Shown piece after piece: positions 61,764 to 64,000 of a stretch of DNA of 64,000 nucleotides; within the stretch, counting starts at the first letter, position 1, and each line of letters begins with the position of its first letter. The stretch lies in assembly GCF_024700075.1 (NCBI RefSeq), contig NZ_JAJONE010000001.1, forward strand, positions 1,302,001-1,366,000, in the 5' to 3' direction. This DNA is from Hymenobacter sp. J193 (GTDB taxonomy: Bacteria; Bacteroidota; Bacteroidia; Cytophagales; Hymenobacteraceae). The notes beneath the pieces are model-generated. The model saw only the letters and a list, made by a program, of their open reading frames with translations, ran no database searches and had not been told where the DNA came from. The position numbers were made by a program, and so were the translations under genes.

Positions 61764-62171
61764 ATGCCTAAAATCCTTACCCTGCTAACCCTGGGCCTGC
61801 TGTCGTTTGGGGTGCTCAGCGGCTGCGAAGAAGATGAGGAAACCGCCACTGCCCAGGCCTCCTGCACCACGGTGAAAGTGCTCGGCCGCAGCTGCGACGG
61901 TACCATGCTCCAGCTCCCGACGGACGTTAATCTTGGCAAAACAATCACCATTGAAGGCGTGAGCTACGCCAACGTGGTAGCCACCTACTCGGAGGTGCCG
62001 GCCGGGCTGCCCGAGTCGCAAAGCTTCCTGACGGGCCTGCGCTTGGCCACCGATGCGGAAGCCCCCGACCAGGCCTGCATAGCTATTTATACCTCGTACG
62101 ATCTGGACCGGGTGATTTTAACGGACCCCAAGTGCAAGAGCGAAGGGTGGTGCGGCACTCCGAACCCGTAA
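61764..62171 (+). CDS. Hypothetical lipoprotein, 135 aa
   Basis: A lipoprotein signal (MPKILTLLTLGLLSFGVLSGC, Cys21) is followed by an acidic tether (EEDEETA) and a small Cys-rich domain (SCTTVKVLGRSC; QACIAIYTSYDL; DPKCKSEGWCGT), probably disulfide-stabilised. It may be a small envelope protein; unknown. Confidence 0.7.
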   Translation: MPKILTLLTLGLLSFGVLSGCEEDEETATAQASCTTVKVLGRSCDGTMLQLPTDVNLGKTITIEGVSYANVVATYSEVPAGLPESQSFLTGLRLATDAEAPDQACIAIYTSYDLDRVILTDPKCKSEGWCGTPNP

Positions 62172-62260
62172 CCGCATTTAAAAACCTTTGCGACGCCACT
62201 AGCCCGGCCACTTTCCCCATTTTTCCGGGTGAAGGTGGCCGGTTGCCGTGCAGGGCGCTG

Positions 62261-62268
62261 CATCTTTG
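62261..62268 (+). promoter_or_regulatory. -7-like box for ureD
   Basis: CATCTTTG differs from TAnnTTTG at the first base. A TTG at 62242-62244 is at a suitable -33 distance. It lies 18 bp before the ATG. Confidence 0.35.
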
Positions 62269-62285
62269 CCGTTCAGCCCTTTGCT

Positions 62286-63143
62286 ATGTCCGATTCGTCG
62301 TTGTGGAGTGAAGTCGAAGTTACGGTCGTGCGCGGCCAGTCGGTGCTGACGGTAAGCCGCAACGTGCAGCCTCTAAAGCTTCTGAACCCCGGAACTGCGG
62401 CCGGAAGCTGCCACGTGGTGCTCAGCAGCTACGGCGGCGGCCTGCTGGCCGGCGACGTTATCCGACTACGTGTAATGGTGCAGCCTGAGGCACGTCTGCT
62501 GCTCAGCACTCAGGCCAACACCCGCGTGTACCGCTCCGATAACGGTGCCATAGCCGAACAGCTAACCGAGGCACACATTGCCGCCGGCGCCCTGGTTGTG
62601 GTCCTCCCCGACCCTATCGTACTCCAGGTCCAGAGCCGCTACCGCCAGCACCAGCACTGGCACCTGGCCACTGGCGCCCTGCTTTTGCTGGCCGACTGGT
62701 TTCACTCCGGCCGCATAGACAGCGGCGAGCAGTTCGCCTTTACCGAATACCAATCGGAGCTACGGATAAGCCAGGAAGAACGCCTGACGGTACTCGACCG
62801 GTTTGCGTTTCGGCCCGAAGAGCACATTGCCACCTCGCCGGCGCACTTCAGTCAACACCAGACTTCTCTGGCCGTGTACCTGGCCGGCTCCCCCGACGAC
62901 GCCCGGTTTCAGCAGCTGGCAGCTGTGCTCCAGGCCCGGCAAACCCAAACCCGCGCCGGCCTGCCTGTTGATGTATCAGCCCACGACTGCGTGGTGGCCG
63001 TGACGCAGGTTCGCCCCGGCATGCTGCTGCTGCGGGCCCTGGGCACCAGCCGCGCCGCCCTGCAGCCCATTTACGACCAGCTCTACCAAGCCCTGGCTTC
63101 GCCGGATCTGCTGGGCTTCAACGTGGGGCTGCGGAAGTACTAG
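62286..63143 (+). CDS. ureD: Urease accessory protein UreD
   Basis: A protein of 285 residues from ATG 62286. The UreD/UreH core is visible: SYGGGLLAGDVIRLRVMVQPEARLLLSTQANTRVYRS in parts, PDPIVLQVQSRYRQ, and DWFHSGRIDSGEQFAFTEYQSEL. UreD is the scaffold that brings the UreFG nickel-delivery complex to apo-urease. No ureA-C or ureE-G lies in this window and the gene appears monocistronic. A HupE/UreJ-like gene lies about 6 kb away. Confidence 0.92.
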   Translation: MSDSSLWSEVEVTVVRGQSVLTVSRNVQPLKLLNPGTAAGSCHVVLSSYGGGLLAGDVIRLRVMVQPEARLLLSTQANTRVYRSDNGAIAEQLTEAHIAAGALVVVLPDPIVLQVQSRYRQHQHWHLATGALLLLADWFHSGRIDSGEQFAFTEYQSELRISQEERLTVLDRFAFRPEEHIATSPAHFSQHQTSLAVYLAGSPDDARFQQLAAVLQARQTQTRAGLPVDVSAHDCVVAVTQVRPGMLLLRALGTSRAALQPIYDQLYQALASPDLLGFNVGLRKY

Positions 63144-63187
63144 CGGCGGCCTTTCCAATGGCTTAGCTTGGTTATAAGGTTCCCGCT

Positions 63188-63195
63188 TATCTTTG
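63188..63195 (+). promoter_or_regulatory. -7 box for the DUF4202 gene
   Basis: TATCTTTG with a TTGG at 63168-63171 about 16 bp upstream fits the Flavobacterium-type TTG/TAnnTTTG promoter. The leader would be about 40 nt. Confidence 0.6.
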
Positions 63196-63241
63196 GCTAG
63201 GCCTGCCTCGGCCAGTTACCTTCCTGTTACGTGTTCGTGCT

Positions 63242-63835
63242 ATGAGCCTGCCTTCTGCCCGCTTTGCGGCGGCCCTCGAAAAGTTTGATGCCCTGAATGC
63301 CGAAGACCCTAACCAGGACACGGACGCTGAAGGTCGTGTCTGGCCCAAGGAGTTGCTCTATGGGCAGCGCATGAGTGCCGGCCTGGCCCAGGTAGCGCAC
63401 GGGGCCCCGGAACCGGTGCAGCTGGCAGCCCGCTGTCAGCATATTCGTCGGTGGGCTATTCCTCGTCAGGACTTTCCACTGGACCGCGCGGGTTACCACC
63501 GGTGGCGCAACACCCTTAAGCAGTACCACGCCGAGGTAGCCGGCCAGGTTTTAGCAGAGGCTGGCTATGAGGAGGCTACTATTACCCGGGTTCAGGCGCT
63601 GCTGCAAAAGAAGGAGCTTGCCCACGATGCCGATGTACAACTGCTGGAAGACGTTATTTGCCTGGTGTTCCTGGAGCATTACTTCCTCGCTTTCGCCCGC
63701 CAACACCCCGAGGAAAAAGTCATTGACATCGTGCAGAAAACCTGGCGCAAGATGACCCCGCAGGGCCACGCGTTAGCGCTGAAGCTCCCGCTGCCCGCCG
63801 AAGCTCAGGCATTGGTGGCCAAGGCTTTGGCTTAG
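63242..63835 (+). CDS. DUF4202 domain protein
   Basis: A protein of 197 residues with DUF4202 features (FDALNAEDPNQDTDAEGRVWPKELLYGQRM; ARCQHIRRWAIPRQDFP; WRKMTPQGHALALKLPL). It is rich in His and Glu, as in HD-like helical folds, but function is unknown. The family is often found beside siroheme or nitrate/sulfite assimilation genes, consistent with the convergent SUMT gene that it overlaps by about 63 bp. Confidence 0.9.
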   Translation: MSLPSARFAAALEKFDALNAEDPNQDTDAEGRVWPKELLYGQRMSAGLAQVAHGAPEPVQLAARCQHIRRWAIPRQDFPLDRAGYHRWRNTLKQYHAEVAGQVLAEAGYEEATITRVQALLQKKELAHDADVQLLEDVICLVFLEHYFLAFARQHPEEKVIDIVQKTWRKMTPQGHALALKLPLPAEAQALVAKALA

Positions 63836-64000
63836 CGCATATTCCGGAACCTCGTGGCCTAAACCTACTACCGCCCCGATAACAATGAGGGCCGGGTAGG
63901 TAATCTGCTGACTGGCCACCAGCGCCGGCAAGTCGCGCACGAGTCCGACGGCCAGCTTGCGCTGGGGCAGCGTGAGGTGCTGCACTACGGCAGCGGGCGT
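63773..64000 (-). CDS. cobA: Uroporphyrinogen-III C-methyltransferase, 3' part
   Basis: The reverse strand is open to the window edge. The segment VRDLPALVASQQITYPALIVIGAVVGLGHE matches the C-terminal end of SUMT enzymes, where PALIVIG-VV is conserved. SUMT makes precorrin-2 for siroheme and cobalamin. Only about 75 codons are inside the window. A tail of about 25 residues after the conserved end overlaps the DUF4202 gene. Confidence 0.7.
   Translation of the reverse strand, partial: TPAAVVQHLTLPQRKLAVGLVRDLPALVASQQITYPALIVIGAVVGLGHEVPEYALSQSLGHQCLSFGGQRELQR

Noticed and set aside
1..64000. tRNA, rRNA or riboswitch genes
   Set aside because: I looked in the gene-free stretches for cloverleaf ends, CCA tails and conserved riboswitch cores and found none convincing. 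A covariance-model scan was not possible.

Overview
The window looks like chromosomal DNA of a GC-rich Bacteroidota, most likely Hymenobacter or a close relative (Hymenobacteraceae, Cytophagales). Pointers are TAnnTTTG-type -7 boxes close to start codons, many small lipoproteins, a periplasmic two-component-propeller histidine kinase, DUF808, DUF2243, DUF4202 and DUF1990 proteins, and abundant palindromic intergenic repeats. The taxonomy is inferred from gene content and protein style; no search was run.

Layout. 1-3.1 kb: the N-terminal part of a large sensor kinase, running off the left edge. 3.3-6.3 kb: a LuxR-type regulator and dnaX (clamp-loader tau/gamma). 6.9-11.7 kb: an M16 zinc protease and isocitrate dehydrogenase. 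11.7-15.8 kb: a low-GC lipoprotein, an alpha/beta hydrolase with its Crp/Fnr-type regulator, small unknowns and a DinB-like protein. 16-25 kb: a TPR protein, aldehyde dehydrogenase, aminotransferase, cytochrome b-like membrane protein, zinc alcohol dehydrogenase and a GT39-type glycosyltransferase. 25-30.5 kb: envelope proteins, two DUF1990-like proteins, endonuclease V behind a tetranucleotide repeat, and GluQ. 31-35.5 kb: two pirins around a nitroreductase, then a prolyl oligopeptidase. 35.5-44.4 kb: a HAD phosphatase, ArsM, a HipA-like kinase with DUF3037 partner, a PfkB sugar kinase, two DUF72 proteins, Mn catalase, DUF2243 and a B1 metallo-beta-lactamase. 44.6-49.1 kb: DUF808, a 21-bp minisatellite, and an AT-rich accessory patch with an IS5-family element. 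49.1-55.3 kb: clpB, a methyltransferase with a duplicated gene fragment beside it, and an array of three related membrane-protein genes carrying four copies of one domain. 55.4-64 kb: a HupE/UreJ-like protein, an M1 aminopeptidase, a HEAT-repeat protein, lipoproteins, KDPG aldolase, UreD, DUF4202 and the end of a CobA-type SUMT.

Most genes are ordinary housekeeping and stress functions in short transcription units separated by strong hairpin terminators. Four things stand out. First, at least seven protein genes plus the transposase are each interrupted by a one-base surplus. Second, dnaX has an A8 tract next to an in-frame stop at the gamma/tau boundary. Third, there are several families of long inverted repeats. 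Fourth, the 53.3-55.3 kb paralogue array is the best candidate here for an undescribed protein family.
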